Origin: Psychroserpens mesophilus
GTDB lineage: Bacteria; Bacteroidota; Bacteroidia; Flavobacteriales; Flavobacteriaceae
Assembly (NCBI RefSeq): GCF_000826645.1
Contig: NZ_JXJP01000006.1
Coordinates: forward strand, 165,090 to 229,089
Direction: 5' to 3'
DNA: 64,000 nt
The notes under the pieces are model-generated. The model did no database searches. It was not told the origin of the DNA and saw only the letters and a list, made by a program, of their open reading frames with translations. Of the stretch, positions 41,519 through 50,066 are shown piece by piece. The position numbers were made by a program, and so were the translations under genes. The first letter of the stretch is position 1, and each line of letters begins with the position of its first letter.

Positions 41519-42673
41519 ATGGAGAATAATTATAAAATGGTCGCTAAAACCTTGTTTGGTTTTGAAGATTTGCTAGAACGTGAGCTCATTCAACTAGGAG
41601 CAATACATGTCAAAAAAGGGGTTAGAAACGTTAGTTTTGAAGGTGATAAAGGGTTCATGTATAAGGCTAATTTAGCCTTACGAACAGCGATTAAAATTCT
41701 GAAACCAATTCACACATTTAAAGTACGAAATGAACAAGATCTCTACGATAACATCTATAAAATGCCCTGGGAAGACTATTTAAAACCAACAGGAAGTCTG
41801 GCAGTTGATGCGACGGTTAATTCTCAAGTCTTTACGCATTCATTGTATATAGCTCAAAAAACAAAGGATGCTATTGTAGATAAATTTAGAGATATGGATG
41901 GACAGCGACCAAATGTAGATTTGAAGTTTCCTGATGTGAAAATTAACGTCCATATTGATAGAAATACCTGCAATATTTCATTAGATTCTTCTGGCGATTC
42001 ATTACACAAAAGAGGTTATAAAACGGCGACGAATATAGCCCCAATTAACGAAGTTCTTGCAGCTGGTTTGGTGATGCTTTCGGGTTGGGACGGACAAACA
42101 GATTTTATGGATCCAATGTGTGGTAGCGGAACTATTTTGGCTGAAGCCGCTATGATTGCGTGTAATATTCCACCCAATTTAATGCGAAAGGAGTTTGCTT
42201 TTGAGCGTTGGGCAGATTGGGATGTTGATTTATTCGAAAAAATTGAAGAATCCCTTCTGAATAAAACCAGAGATTTTCATCATAAAATTATTGGTTATGA
42301 CAAATCACCAAGTGCTGTCACTAAAGCAAAAGAAAATATTAAAAATGCACATTTGGAAGAATTTGTCCATATTCAGCATGAAGATTTCTTTAAGACTCAA
42401 AAAGGAGGTGATGAAAAATTACATATGGTTTTCAATCCGCCTTATGGTGAGCGATTAGATATCGACATGGAAAACTTTTATAAAACTATTGGAGATACAC
42501 TAAAACAAGGTTATCCAGGAACTGATGCCTGGTTTATTACCTCAAATTTAGATGCTTTAAAACATGTTGGTCTGCGTCCATCACGAAAAATTCATCTCGT
42601 CAATGCGAAACTAGAAGCGCGTTTTGTTAAATATGTGATGTACGAAGGGAGTAAGAAAGCTAGTAAGCAGTAG
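41519..42673 (+). CDS. THUMP-domain RNA methyltransferase (RlmL N-terminal/YpsC type)
   Basis: 384 aa. N-terminal ferredoxin-like plus THUMP region (KTLFGFEDLLERELIQLGA, FRDMDGQRPNVDLKFPDVK) binds RNA; the methyltransferase core has FMDPMCGSGTILAEAAMIA and MVFNPPYGERLDID, the NPPY motif of N2-guanine methylation. It corresponds to the first half of E. coli RlmL (G2445 of 23S rRNA), without the RlmK half. Confidence 0.9.
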   Translation: MENNYKMVAKTLFGFEDLLERELIQLGAIHVKKGVRNVSFEGDKGFMYKANLALRTAIKILKPIHTFKVRNEQDLYDNIYKMPWEDYLKPTGSLAVDATVNSQVFTHSLYIAQKTKDAIVDKFRDMDGQRPNVDLKFPDVKINVHIDRNTCNISLDSSGDSLHKRGYKTATNIAPINEVLAAGLVMLSGWDGQTDFMDPMCGSGTILAEAAMIACNIPPNLMRKEFAFERWADWDVDLFEKIEESLLNKTRDFHHKIIGYDKSPSAVTKAKENIKNAHLEEFVHIQHEDFFKTQKGGDEKLHMVFNPPYGERLDIDMENFYKTIGDTLKQGYPGTDAWFITSNLDALKHVGLRPSRKIHLVNAKLEARFVKYVMYEGSKKASKQ

Positions 42674-42721
42674 GCATTAAAATGTAACTAGTAGTTAACC
42701 TTGAACTTTCAATAAGTTTCT

Positions 42722-42946
42722 TTATTCTATAATTTCGTAATCGATACTTAGTTTTCGTAAAGCTCTCAATGTAGAGCCAGAGTTTTTAGCTTTTGTTTCT
42801 ATAGCTACCTGATCTCCTTCTAAAAGGATGTCGGTAAGAAGATTTGCCTTAGATTCATTTATGTTAGAGGAAATTTCTGAAATGCAACTCGCAATAGCTC
42901 TTCTATCAGGTTTTTGAGCAACACATGACAATAAGTTTAAATTCAT
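42722..42946 (-). CDS. small hypothetical protein
   Basis: 74 aa, cytosolic, with a mix of helix and strand (LLSCVAQKPDRRAIASCIS, LRALRKLSIDYEIIE). The end pattern, with LLEGDQVAIETKAKNSG, looks like a real conserved fold, but I cannot name the family. It ends 49 bp from the THUMP gene stop on the other strand. Coding status is likely, function unknown. Confidence 0.5.
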   Translation of the reverse strand: MNLNLLSCVAQKPDRRAIASCISEISSNINESKANLLTDILLEGDQVAIETKAKNSGSTLRALRKLSIDYEIIE

Positions 42947-42989
42947 AATTGAAAGTTAGTCATTTTAATGATCTACAGCGCAAAGGTAA

Positions 42990-43514
42990 TCAATACTTTT
43001 CCTTTAAGGTATTTGTGTGATGTTCAATATGATGAGCAGTCCACATAATTATTTCCCGAATCGGCATTTTTCCCATAAGTGGATGTGGTAGGATTAAGGA
43101 ATCTAAGTTTTTATCTGAAATTCTCCTCGTTTTATATTCTAGTTTTTTGCCTTCAACCAATAGTCTGTCTAAGATATATTGTTTGTCGGTTAATTCAGGA
43201 ATTTTCATGTGTTGTGAAGGACCGAAAGTTTGACCTTCCGCATCTTTTAAACGTTCCTGATAACGACTTACAACAGTTTGATAATCTCTAACGTCTCTAT
43301 TAGATTTTCCGAATTTATAGCGCAAGACAAATTTTGGCATACTCAAGGCGTCGTTAAGCGGTTTAACACTTTGAAGCAAATGAAGCGCATGTTGACCAGT
43401 AGTCCATTTACCTTCAGGACCTTCAAGCCATTTATCATTATCCTGATTAGAAATCCAATTGATTAACGCCTGGTTTTTGTCTTCTATAAGATCTGCAATC
43501 GAATCTTTATCCAT
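42990..43514 (-). CDS. DinB/YfiT-family putative metalloenzyme
   Basis: 174 aa four-helix bundle. The three metal-ligand histidines are TGQHALHLLQ near residue 45 and HHIEHHTNTL at the C-terminus. Such proteins include thiol transferases; the substrate is unknown. No signal peptide, and it lies alone between a hypothetical gene and DUF6048. Confidence 0.85.
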   Translation of the reverse strand: MDKDSIADLIEDKNQALINWISNQDNDKWLEGPEGKWTTGQHALHLLQSVKPLNDALSMPKFVLRYKFGKSNRDVRDYQTVVSRYQERLKDAEGQTFGPSQHMKIPELTDKQYILDRLLVEGKKLEYKTRRISDKNLDSLILPHPLMGKMPIREIIMWTAHHIEHHTNTLKEKY

Positions 43515-43606
43515 AAAGGTTGTAGTGATATATATGTAAAAGATATAAAATATTTATGATATTTTAGTCTTGAAAGCAGAGATGTTCAGAAATAAAATAA
43601 TTTTAG

Positions 43607-44356
43607 TTATTCCTCTTTTTCTACAGCAACTTTTTTATCCTTTTTTATAATAGGAATAAGATACGACAAGTTGTAACCAAAGCCTATTCCGAAGCGTCCA
43701 CTGTCAAATGTTCTATTAAATCCTGGAATATATAGATTTTCAAAACCCTCAGGTTCATCTTCAGTGATTAAGCGTTTTATCTGAACATTAAGACCTAAAA
43801 ACAAATTGCTAAATAATTCAGCTTTTATACCAACAATTAGTTCGGCCCAAATCGCTGTTAATCCGTTTGCTTCAATAGCTTCTTCAGAAGAAAATTGTGT
43901 TGGCCAATATTGATTGGTATTATAAACTGTATAGTTATTTAAGGATTGCTTAAACGAACTTACGCCAGCACGAAAACCGAAGTAAATCATATTTTGCATA
44001 TCAAGCCAGTTTTGATATGAATTGTAATCAATACCAGCCTTAAAATAGCTACCCGAAGCCGTTATGTCCAGAAAATCTGTTGAGAGTGTGCGTTCTTCTG
44101 TTCCTAATTCTCCAGCCAAATATATTTTCTTTGTTAATCGATAATCACCAGTAACTTCAAAACCTGTAAAATCATCATCAATAAAAGATCGAGCTATTTT
44201 ACCCAAATCGGCACCAAGTCTCAAACCATATTTTTGTTTATAAATTAAGGTGTCTGTTTGCGTTTCTCCATCAATGGTGTCTTGAGCATTCAACACACAG
44301 CAGAAGAGTAAAATGCAACTACTAATGAAAAAATTTAAAATGTGTTGTTGTTTCAT
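43607..44356 (-). CDS. DUF6048-family outer-membrane-like protein
   Basis: 249 aa from the ATG at 44356, signal peptide ending CCVLNAQD. The mature part has beta strands typical of a small outer-membrane barrel (YGLRLGADLGKIARSF, ITASGSYFKAGIDYN, RFGIGFGYNLSYLIPI). Recognised as DUF6048; it overlaps the DUF6452 lipoprotein gene by 35 bp, and the pair recurs beside rlmD in related genomes. Function unknown. Confidence 0.75.
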   Translation of the reverse strand: MKQQHILNFFISSCILLFCCVLNAQDTIDGETQTDTLIYKQKYGLRLGADLGKIARSFIDDDFTGFEVTGDYRLTKKIYLAGELGTEERTLSTDFLDITASGSYFKAGIDYNSYQNWLDMQNMIYFGFRAGVSSFKQSLNNYTVYNTNQYWPTQFSSEEAIEANGLTAIWAELIVGIKAELFSNLFLGLNVQIKRLITEDEPEGFENLYIPGFNRTFDSGRFGIGFGYNLSYLIPIIKKDKKVAVEKEE

Positions 44357-44876
44357 CTTCAATTGATTGATTATCGTTTAAGGGTTGCGCTAGAACAATC
44401 CAACGTTCTGTATCATCAGGATCAAACTGTATGTTGACAGCTTTGTACACGGTTTTGTAGCCACAAGCTCGGGAAACATAAACGTTTTCAGTAATATAAT
44501 TTATGGTAATGATATCTTCATTTCCATTAAAAATATCATCAGAGGTATCATTCGGTGTGCCATTGTCATCAACTAATTCGTAATTAGTAATAAATCTGAA
44601 ACTGGTAGAGTTTTCATCGGTTTTTAGTGGTAACTGTACCTCAAGTATATCTGAAGAACCAGAAAAACCTGTTAGTACTTGAGAATTTCCAATACCTTGG
44701 ATGAATAAATCAGGAACAATTTTAGTATTCTCCTGATTGGAAACATCGTAAAATTCTAATATTAATCTTGGAGTTGTGGGTATATCTTCCGGACAAATAT
44801 CATCGCGTTCGCATGTACTTAGAGTAGCAAAAATTAAAACTACAAAACCTACTTTTTTTATAATGTTAAATTTCAA
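44322..44876 (-). CDS. DUF6452-family lipoprotein
   Basis: 184 aa with lipoprotein signal FATLSTC. DUF6452-like features: CERDDICPEDIPTTPRLILEF, then a beta-rich body with SDILEVQLPLKTDENST and YVSRACGYKTVYK. Two conserved Cys beyond the lipidated one may form a disulfide. It runs into DUF6048 and follows rlmD by 11 bp, so all three are probably one transcript. Confidence 0.75.
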   Translation of the reverse strand: MKFNIIKKVGFVVLIFATLSTCERDDICPEDIPTTPRLILEFYDVSNQENTKIVPDLFIQGIGNSQVLTGFSGSSDILEVQLPLKTDENSTSFRFITNYELVDDNGTPNDTSDDIFNGNEDIITINYITENVYVSRACGYKTVYKAVNIQFDPDDTERWIVLAQPLNDNQSIEDETTTHFKFFH

Positions 44877-44887
44877 TGCTTTTTAAT

Positions 44888-46315
44888 TTATAAATCAGAT
44901 GAATTACGTTTTTCCAAAAGTACAACATTTTCAACATGATGTGTTTGTGGGAACATATCAACAGCCTGTGTTTTTGTGATTTTATAAATATCTTTCATCA
45001 AGGCTAAGTCTCTCGCCTGAGTAGCACTATTGCAACTTACATATACGATTTTGTCTGGAGCTATATTTAAAATCTGTTGTACAACATTTTTATGCATACC
45101 ATCACGAGGTGGATCTGTTATAATTACGTCTGGCTGACCATTTTTGGTTATGAAATCTGTATTAAACACATTTTTCATGTCACCTACATAAAAGTCAACG
45201 TTGGTAATGTCATTTAATTGTGCATTTTCCTTTGCAGCTTTTATTGCATCTGGAACCGCTTCAACACCCACGACAAATTTTGCCTGCTTTGCAACAAATT
45301 GAGCTATGGTTCCTGTTCCTGTGTATAAATCATAAACTAATTCATCACCTTTCAATCCTGCAAAATCACGAGTAATTTTATATAATTCGTAGGCTTGATT
45401 AGAATTGGTTTGATAAAACGATTTGGCATTTATTTTAAAACGCAAGCCTTCCATTTCTTCAAAAATGTGATCATTACCTTTATAACATATCACATCCTGG
45501 TCGTAAATAGTATCATTAGCTTTGCTATTGATGATATATTGTAACGAGGTAATCTGCGGAAAGGATTCAGCAATAAAATCTAAAAGCAACACGCGTTTGT
45601 CTTTATCTTCTTTAAAAAACTGAACAACAACCATCAAATCACCAGTTGAAGACGTACGAATCATCATTGTTCGCAATAATCCAGTTTGTTGTCGCGTATT
45701 AAAAAAGTCCAAACCATGTTTAATTGAAAACTCACGAACAGCATTTCTGATGTCGTTTGAAGGGTCTTCCTGAAGCCAGCACTTATTGATGTTTAATATT
45801 TTATCCCACATTCCTGGAATATGAAAACCCAAGGCATTTCTATCGCCTAAATCTTTATCAGAATCGACTTCTTCCTGAGTAAGCCATCTGGAATCACTAA
45901 ATGAAAATTCCATTTTATTTCGATAAAAATAATGTTCTGCAGACCCTAAAATAGGAGAGACTTCAGGCAATTCTAAATGACCAATGCGTACAAGATTATT
46001 TGTAACTTCTTTTTGTTTGAATTCCAGTTGGTATTTGTAGTCCATGTGTTGCCATTTGCAACCACCACAAACGCCAAAATGTTCACATTTAGGTTCAGTA
46101 CGTTTATCAGATAGTGTATGAAATTTTATGGCTTTACCTTCATAATAGGCAGTTCGCTTTTTAAAGGTCTGTACATCTACAACATCACCAGGAACTGCGT
46201 TTGGAAGAAACACGACGCGACCATCTGGTGCTTTAGCAACGGTTTTTCCTTTCGCTCCAGCATCAATCACTTCAATGTGTTCAAAAATTTGTCTTTTATT
46301 ATTACGTCTTGCCAT
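44888..46315 (-). CDS. rlmD: 23S rRNA (uracil-1939-C5)-methyltransferase RlmD
   Basis: 475 aa. TRAM domain at the N-terminus (IEVIDAGAKGKTVAKAPDGR), a 4Fe-4S site CEHFGVCGGCKWQ with the later Cys upstream, the SAM core YDLYTGTGTIAQFVA and the catalytic VIITDPPRDGMHKNV with YVSCNSATQARDL. The Fe-S cluster and TRAM domain separate RlmD from TrmA. The mRNA appears almost leaderless behind the -7 box at 46320-46327. Confidence 0.95.
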   Translation of the reverse strand: MARRNNKRQIFEHIEVIDAGAKGKTVAKAPDGRVVFLPNAVPGDVVDVQTFKKRTAYYEGKAIKFHTLSDKRTEPKCEHFGVCGGCKWQHMDYKYQLEFKQKEVTNNLVRIGHLELPEVSPILGSAEHYFYRNKMEFSFSDSRWLTQEEVDSDKDLGDRNALGFHIPGMWDKILNINKCWLQEDPSNDIRNAVREFSIKHGLDFFNTRQQTGLLRTMMIRTSSTGDLMVVVQFFKEDKDKRVLLLDFIAESFPQITSLQYIINSKANDTIYDQDVICYKGNDHIFEEMEGLRFKINAKSFYQTNSNQAYELYKITRDFAGLKGDELVYDLYTGTGTIAQFVAKQAKFVVGVEAVPDAIKAAKENAQLNDITNVDFYVGDMKNVFNTDFITKNGQPDVIITDPPRDGMHKNVVQQILNIAPDKIVYVSCNSATQARDLALMKDIYKITKTQAVDMFPQTHHVENVVLLEKRNSSDL

Positions 46316-46319
46316 AAGG

Positions 46320-46327
46320 CAAAAATA
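46320..46327 (-). promoter_or_regulatory. -7 promoter box (TATTTTTG) for rlmD and DUF6452-DUF6048
   Basis: Exact match on the minus strand, only 4 bp before the start codon, so the transcript has almost no leader. Confidence 0.5.
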
Positions 46328-46390
46328 ACAATCGCCTTAAATAAAAATGTAAGGAATTAGGATTATCTTTAAAAAACTTCAAAATAAAAT

Positions 46391-46418
46391 GAACCTTTTT
46401 GTTTTTTGTGCGTCTTTA
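46391..46418 (+). promoter_or_regulatory. candidate ECF-type promoter (GAAC-N17-GTCTTTA) of the SRPBCC/ECF sigma operon
   Basis: TGAACC at 46390-46395 and CGTCTTTA at 46411-46418, spaced 17 nt between GAAC and GTC, the classic ECF layout. The ATG at 46423 lies about at the predicted start site. The same geometry appears twice between dapD and ruvX (28109-28136 and 28270-28297). Confidence 0.5.
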
Positions 46419-46422
46419 GGGT

Positions 46423-46929
46423 ATGAGAGTTGTTAACAGACATAAACGAATCATCAATCAGCCTAAGGAAACGGTGTCTCAATTATTTAAAACATTAGCA
46501 ACTGCTAAGGATCAGATTTGGCCATCTCAAAATTGGCCTAAAATGTATTTTACGGAAGGTTTAAAAGTTGGAAGTCAAGGTGGACACGGACAAATTCGAT
46601 ATACGATAATTGACTTTAAACCTGGAGAGCATATTAAATTTGAATTCACCAAACCAGAAGGGTTTAAAGGCACTCATGAATTGAATATTAAGGCATTATC
46701 TAATGACGCTTCGGAAATAAATCACATGATAAAAATGAATACCACGTTTAAAGCCAGTTTGTTATGGGTATTCATGATTCGTTGGTTGCACGATGCTCTA
46801 ATTGAAGATGCTTTTGATAATGTTGAGAATCATTTTTCCGAAGAAAAGATAAAATCATCTTACAATCTTTGGGTGATAATTTTAAGGGAAGTTTATAAGC
46901 GAAAATCATTTCAAATTAAAAAGGCATAA
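46423..46929 (+). CDS. SRPBCC-fold (START-like) ligand-binding protein
   Basis: 168 aa. The pattern RHKRIINQPKETVSQLFKTL, then ILNFKP-like TIIDFKPGEHIKFEF and a C-terminal helix (LHDALIEDAFDNVENHF) are those of the SRPBCC/polyketide-cyclase superfamily, which binds hydrophobic ligands. It comes before an ECF sigma gene with zero spacing (TAA then TTG). It may sense a ligand for the sigma unit; that link is inference. Confidence 0.75.
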   Translation: MRVVNRHKRIINQPKETVSQLFKTLATAKDQIWPSQNWPKMYFTEGLKVGSQGGHGQIRYTIIDFKPGEHIKFEFTKPEGFKGTHELNIKALSNDASEINHMIKMNTTFKASLLWVFMIRWLHDALIEDAFDNVENHFSEEKIKSSYNLWVIILREVYKRKSFQIKKA

Positions 46930-47481
46930 TTGAAAAACCATAGCCAGATAGATACCGAACTCATCAAAGCTTATCAGGCTGGAGATCAAAAAGCAATTGC
47001 AAAATTAGTAGAACGATGGCACTTGATATTTTGTAAAAAGGCGTATTGGATTGTTAAGGATGCTGATTTGTCTAAAGATATTGCTCAGGAATGTTGGCAA
47101 ACAATTATGAATAAGGTGCAAACATTACAAAAACCATCGAGTTTTAAAAGTTGGGCGTTACGTATTGTATATTCAAAGTCATTAGATGCGTTGAGAGACA
47201 TCAATAGGAAGCGGGAAAACGAAATGGAATTCGGTATTTCGAAAACATCTTCTCTAGAAGTAGATAAAGAACACATTGAAATTAAACAAGTGCTCTTAAA
47301 GGCAGTTAATACATTGCCTGAATCACAGCAAGTCGTTTTGAGATTGTTTTATACTGAAAATTATACACTTAAAGAGATTAGCGCTCTTTTGAATATATCT
47401 GTAGGAACAACAAAGTCAAGATTATTTCACGCCAGAGAAAAATTAAAATTAATTCTAAAACATAAAAATTATGAAAACTAA
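46930..47481 (+). CDS. ECF-type RNA polymerase sigma factor
   Basis: 183 aa from a TTG adjoining the previous stop. Region 2 spans SQIDTELIKAYQAGDQKAI to LSKDIAQECWQTIMNKVQTL; region 4 is LPESQQVVLRLFYTENYTLK with the helix-turn-helix ISALLNISVGTTKSRLFHARE. There is no region 1 or 3, as in ECF factors. No typical anti-sigma follows; instead a DUF6768 membrane protein overlaps it by 11 bp. Confidence 0.93.
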   Translation: MKNHSQIDTELIKAYQAGDQKAIAKLVERWHLIFCKKAYWIVKDADLSKDIAQECWQTIMNKVQTLQKPSSFKSWALRIVYSKSLDALRDINRKRENEMEFGISKTSSLEVDKEHIEIKQVLLKAVNTLPESQQVVLRLFYTENYTLKEISALLNISVGTTKSRLFHAREKLKLILKHKNYEN

Positions 47482-47857
47482 TATGGAAGATATTGATCAA
47501 TTAATTAAAGAGACCTTAACAGAAGAAGAATCTAAATTTTATGATTCACTGGAAGAACAAAATGTTTTAGGAATGATTGAAGGATTGTTTCAAGGAAAGA
47601 ACAAATGGATGTTAATTTTAATGAACCTAATGACTTTAGTGTTCTTTGGTTTATTTGTTTATTGTGTCGTTAGTTTCTTTGATGCAACCGAAACCAATGA
47701 ACTTATAAAATGGGGAATTGGAAGTCTTGTATTTTTGCTAGGAGTAAGTATGCTTAAGATTTTTGCCTGGATGCAAATGGATAAAAATGCCATCTTAAGA
47801 GAAATGAAGCGTTTAGAATTACAGGTATCATCATTATCAGGAAAAATTTCCGAATAA
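47471..47857 (+). CDS. DUF6768 family membrane protein
   Basis: 128 aa. Acidic N-terminal helix (MEDIDQLIKETLTEEESKF), two hydrophobic segments (about 49-69 and 82-98) and a basic C-terminal helix (ILREMKRLELQVSSLSG). I recognise it as DUF6768, found after ECF sigma genes in Flavobacteriia. By position it could anchor or inhibit the sigma factor, a role not shown for the family as far as I know. It overlaps the sigma gene. Confidence 0.75.
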   Translation: MKTNMEDIDQLIKETLTEEESKFYDSLEEQNVLGMIEGLFQGKNKWMLILMNLMTLVFFGLFVYCVVSFFDATETNELIKWGIGSLVFLLGVSMLKIFAWMQMDKNAILREMKRLELQVSSLSGKISE

Positions 47858-47981
47858 GATTTTAAAGTATTAATTTGCAAACCCTAGGGATGATTTCTTT
47901 CCCACGCTGAATTTTCGGACTCTTCGAAAGGATAAAGGTAGATAAGGAATGGTTATTTTTTAATTTAAAAACTCAATTAAA

Positions 47982-49262
47982 ATGGCTGTTTTAGACCACA
48001 TTTCATCGCAAGAAGCGATGGCACTAGAAAACAAGTATGGAGCTCAAAATTATCATCCATTACCAGTAGTACTTACTAAAGGTGAAGGTGTTTTTGTTTG
48101 GGACGTTGAAGGCAAAAAGTATTATGATTTTTTATCGGCTTATTCGTCGTTAAATCAAGGGCATTGTCACCCAAAGATTGTTAATGCAATGACAGAGCAA
48201 GCACAACGACTAACATTAACTTCTCGAGCATTTTATAACGACATGTTAGGAAAGTATGAAAAGTATGCTTCAGAATACTTTAAATTTGACAAAATGCTAC
48301 CTATGAATTCGGGAGCAGAGGCTGTTGAAACGGCTTTAAAGCTTTGCCGTAAATGGGCTTACGAAGTAAAAGGAATCGATTTAAACAAAGCTGAAATTAT
48401 TGTTTGTAAAAACAATTTTCATGGAAGAACAACGACCATTATTTCATTTTCTAATGATCCAGTTGCAAGAAAAAATTTCGGACCATATACTGATGGATTT
48501 ATAAAGGTTGAATATGATAATTTACAAGAATTAGAAGCCGTTTTAGATAGCAATCCTAATATTGCTGGATTTATGGTAGAGCCTATTCAAGGAGAAGCCG
48601 GAGTTTTTGTGCCAAGTGAAAATTATTTAAAAGATGCTAAAGCCTTGTGTGAGAAGTATAATGTTCTTTTCATAGCTGATGAAGTTCAAACTGGAATTGC
48701 TCGTACAGGTAGATTATTAGCAAGTTGTGGTAACTGTAGTTGTCCGAATAAAGATTGTTCTGGTACTCCAGATGTAAAACCTGATGTATTGATTTTGGGC
48801 AAAGCATTAAGTGGAGGCGTGTATCCAGTTTCAGCTGTTATGGCAAATAATGAGATTATGAATGTGATTCAACCAGGAAATCACGGAAGTACTTTCGGTG
48901 GTAATCCAATAGCTGCTGCAGTGGCTATTGCTGCATTAGAAGTTGTAAAAGAAGAAGCCTTAGCTGAAAACGCATTTCAACTAGGAGAACTCTTCCGAAG
49001 TGAAATGAATAAATACATTGAAGACAGTGCAATAGTAAAATTAGTAAGGGGTAAAGGCTTGTTAAATGCTATTGTAATTAATGATGATGAAGATAGTGAT
49101 ACGGCATGGAACATCTGTTTAGCGTTGCGTGACAATGGCTTATTGGCCAAGCCAACACATGGTAACATTATTCGTTTTGCTCCGCCATTAGTCATGACTA
49201 AAGCGCAATTACTAGATTGTGTTTCGATTATTACTAAAACTCTTCAAGAATTTGAAAACTAG
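47982..49262 (+). CDS. rocD: ornithine--oxo-acid transaminase RocD with a four-Cys insert
   Basis: 426 aa PLP enzyme making glutamate semialdehyde from ornithine. Motifs: NSGAEAVETALKLCRKW, FHGRTTTIISFSNDP, IADEVQTGIARTGRL and the PLP lysine Lys274 in LILGKALSGG. Just before that Lys are Cys249, Cys252, Cys254 and Cys259, in an insert of about a dozen residues absent from E. coli or Bacillus enzymes I recall, possibly a metal site. Ends in its own terminator. Confidence 0.96.
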   Translation: MAVLDHISSQEAMALENKYGAQNYHPLPVVLTKGEGVFVWDVEGKKYYDFLSAYSSLNQGHCHPKIVNAMTEQAQRLTLTSRAFYNDMLGKYEKYASEYFKFDKMLPMNSGAEAVETALKLCRKWAYEVKGIDLNKAEIIVCKNNFHGRTTTIISFSNDPVARKNFGPYTDGFIKVEYDNLQELEAVLDSNPNIAGFMVEPIQGEAGVFVPSENYLKDAKALCEKYNVLFIADEVQTGIARTGRLLASCGNCSCPNKDCSGTPDVKPDVLILGKALSGGVYPVSAVMANNEIMNVIQPGNHGSTFGGNPIAAAVAIAALEVVKEEALAENAFQLGELFRSEMNKYIEDSAIVKLVRGKGLLNAIVINDDEDSDTAWNICLALRDNGLLAKPTHGNIIRFAPPLVMTKAQLLDCVSIITKTLQEFEN

Positions 49263-49283
49263 AAATAGAGACTCAATAAATTT

Positions 49284-49310
49284 AAAGCGACTACTAGGTC
49301 GCTTTTTTTT
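49284..49310 (+). terminator. Rho-independent terminator after rocD
   Basis: 8-bp stem (49284-49291 with 49298-49305), 6-nt loop, then T-run. The run overlaps the 3' end of the convergent DUF2752 gene. Confidence 0.85.
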
Positions 49311-49716
49311 ATGGTGCTAATTCTGTAAAAGGAAATAGGTTGATGTTTCTCAATGCCCAAAAAAGCAGAACAAGTACTAAAATAACTTTTGTTACTAATG
49401 ATCTATGAAATATATCGCTGTATGTTTTATTAAAAATGGTATTTAAAACAAATAATCCAGCTTTGTAACTTAATACAGCAAACACCAAAATCAATAAATA
49501 ATTGTGTCTAATGCCAGTAAGGATATTTCCATTGATAATTTGATGAATCGCTCGCTGACTTCCACAGCCTGCACAATAAATACCAGTGTACGAGTAGAGC
49601 GGACATTTAGGAAAAAAATTATATTCTGAGGGGTTTATAAAAAAGTATAGTGATAATACACCAAAGAGTATGATCACTATACCTACAATAAATATGATTT
49701 TAGTTTTAGTAGCCAT
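49309..49716 (-). CDS. DUF2752 membrane protein (copy 1)
   Basis: 135 aa from the ATG at 49716. Signature FPKCPLYSYTGIYCAGCGSQRAIHQII, with the CxGCGxQRA motif, and three hydrophobic segments. The family is small, membrane-bound and of unknown function. The start overlaps the CD225 gene by 11 bp. A second DUF2752 gene lies 0.7 kb upstream in the same set. Confidence 0.8.
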   Translation of the reverse strand: MATKTKIIFIVGIVIILFGVLSLYFFINPSEYNFFPKCPLYSYTGIYCAGCGSQRAIHQIINGNILTGIRHNYLLILVFAVLSYKAGLFVLNTIFNKTYSDIFHRSLVTKVILVLVLLFWALRNINLFPFTELAP

Positions 49717-49984
49717 TACTATTTGCAAGCGCTCCAAACATCGCAATTCCAAAAATTAAGATGTATAAAACCCAACCTAATACAGCAATTCCAATAGAGA
49801 CTAATCCCCAGGTTTTCGCATTTTTAGATGCTTTTGTTGCTTCATTGTAATTTCCGTCTTCATAAAGACTATTAACTTTAGTTGCATAGATAATACTTAC
49901 AATTCCTGTTGGGAGGCAACATAAAATTGTACTAATAATTGCTAATGCTAAATAACTGCTTGGTCTTTGAGGTTTGTTTTCCAT
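49706..49984 (-). CDS. CD225/dispanin family membrane protein
   Basis: 92 aa, two hydrophobic segments. First has YLALAIISTILCCLPTGIVSIIYA with the CC-LPTGIVSIIYA core of the dispanin fold, then NEATKASKNAKTWGLVSIGIAVLGWV. Bacterial members are common and of unknown function; the antiviral role of animal IFITM proteins should not be assumed. It stands between two DUF2752 genes. Confidence 0.85.
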   Translation of the reverse strand: MENKPQRPSSYLALAIISTILCCLPTGIVSIIYATKVNSLYEDGNYNEATKASKNAKTWGLVSIGIAVLGWVLYILIFGIAMFGALANSNGY

Positions 49985-50024
49985 TATTTTAATTGGTTAG
50001 ATTTATGACTCAAAAGTAATAAAA

Positions 50025-50050
50025 AAAAAGCGACCAATTGGTCGCTTTTT
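50025..50050. terminator. bidirectional terminator between the CD225 and CCC-motif genes
   Basis: Perfect palindrome, 11-bp arms around AATT (50025-50035 with 50040-50050), A-run and T-run on the two sides. Confidence 0.88.
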
Positions 50051-50066
50051 TATTGTTGATACAATA

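Noticed and set aside
49706..49984. Phage-defence function for the CD225 protein
   Set aside because: The antiviral role belongs to animal IFITM proteins; bacterial homologues are widespread and no defence genes are nearby.
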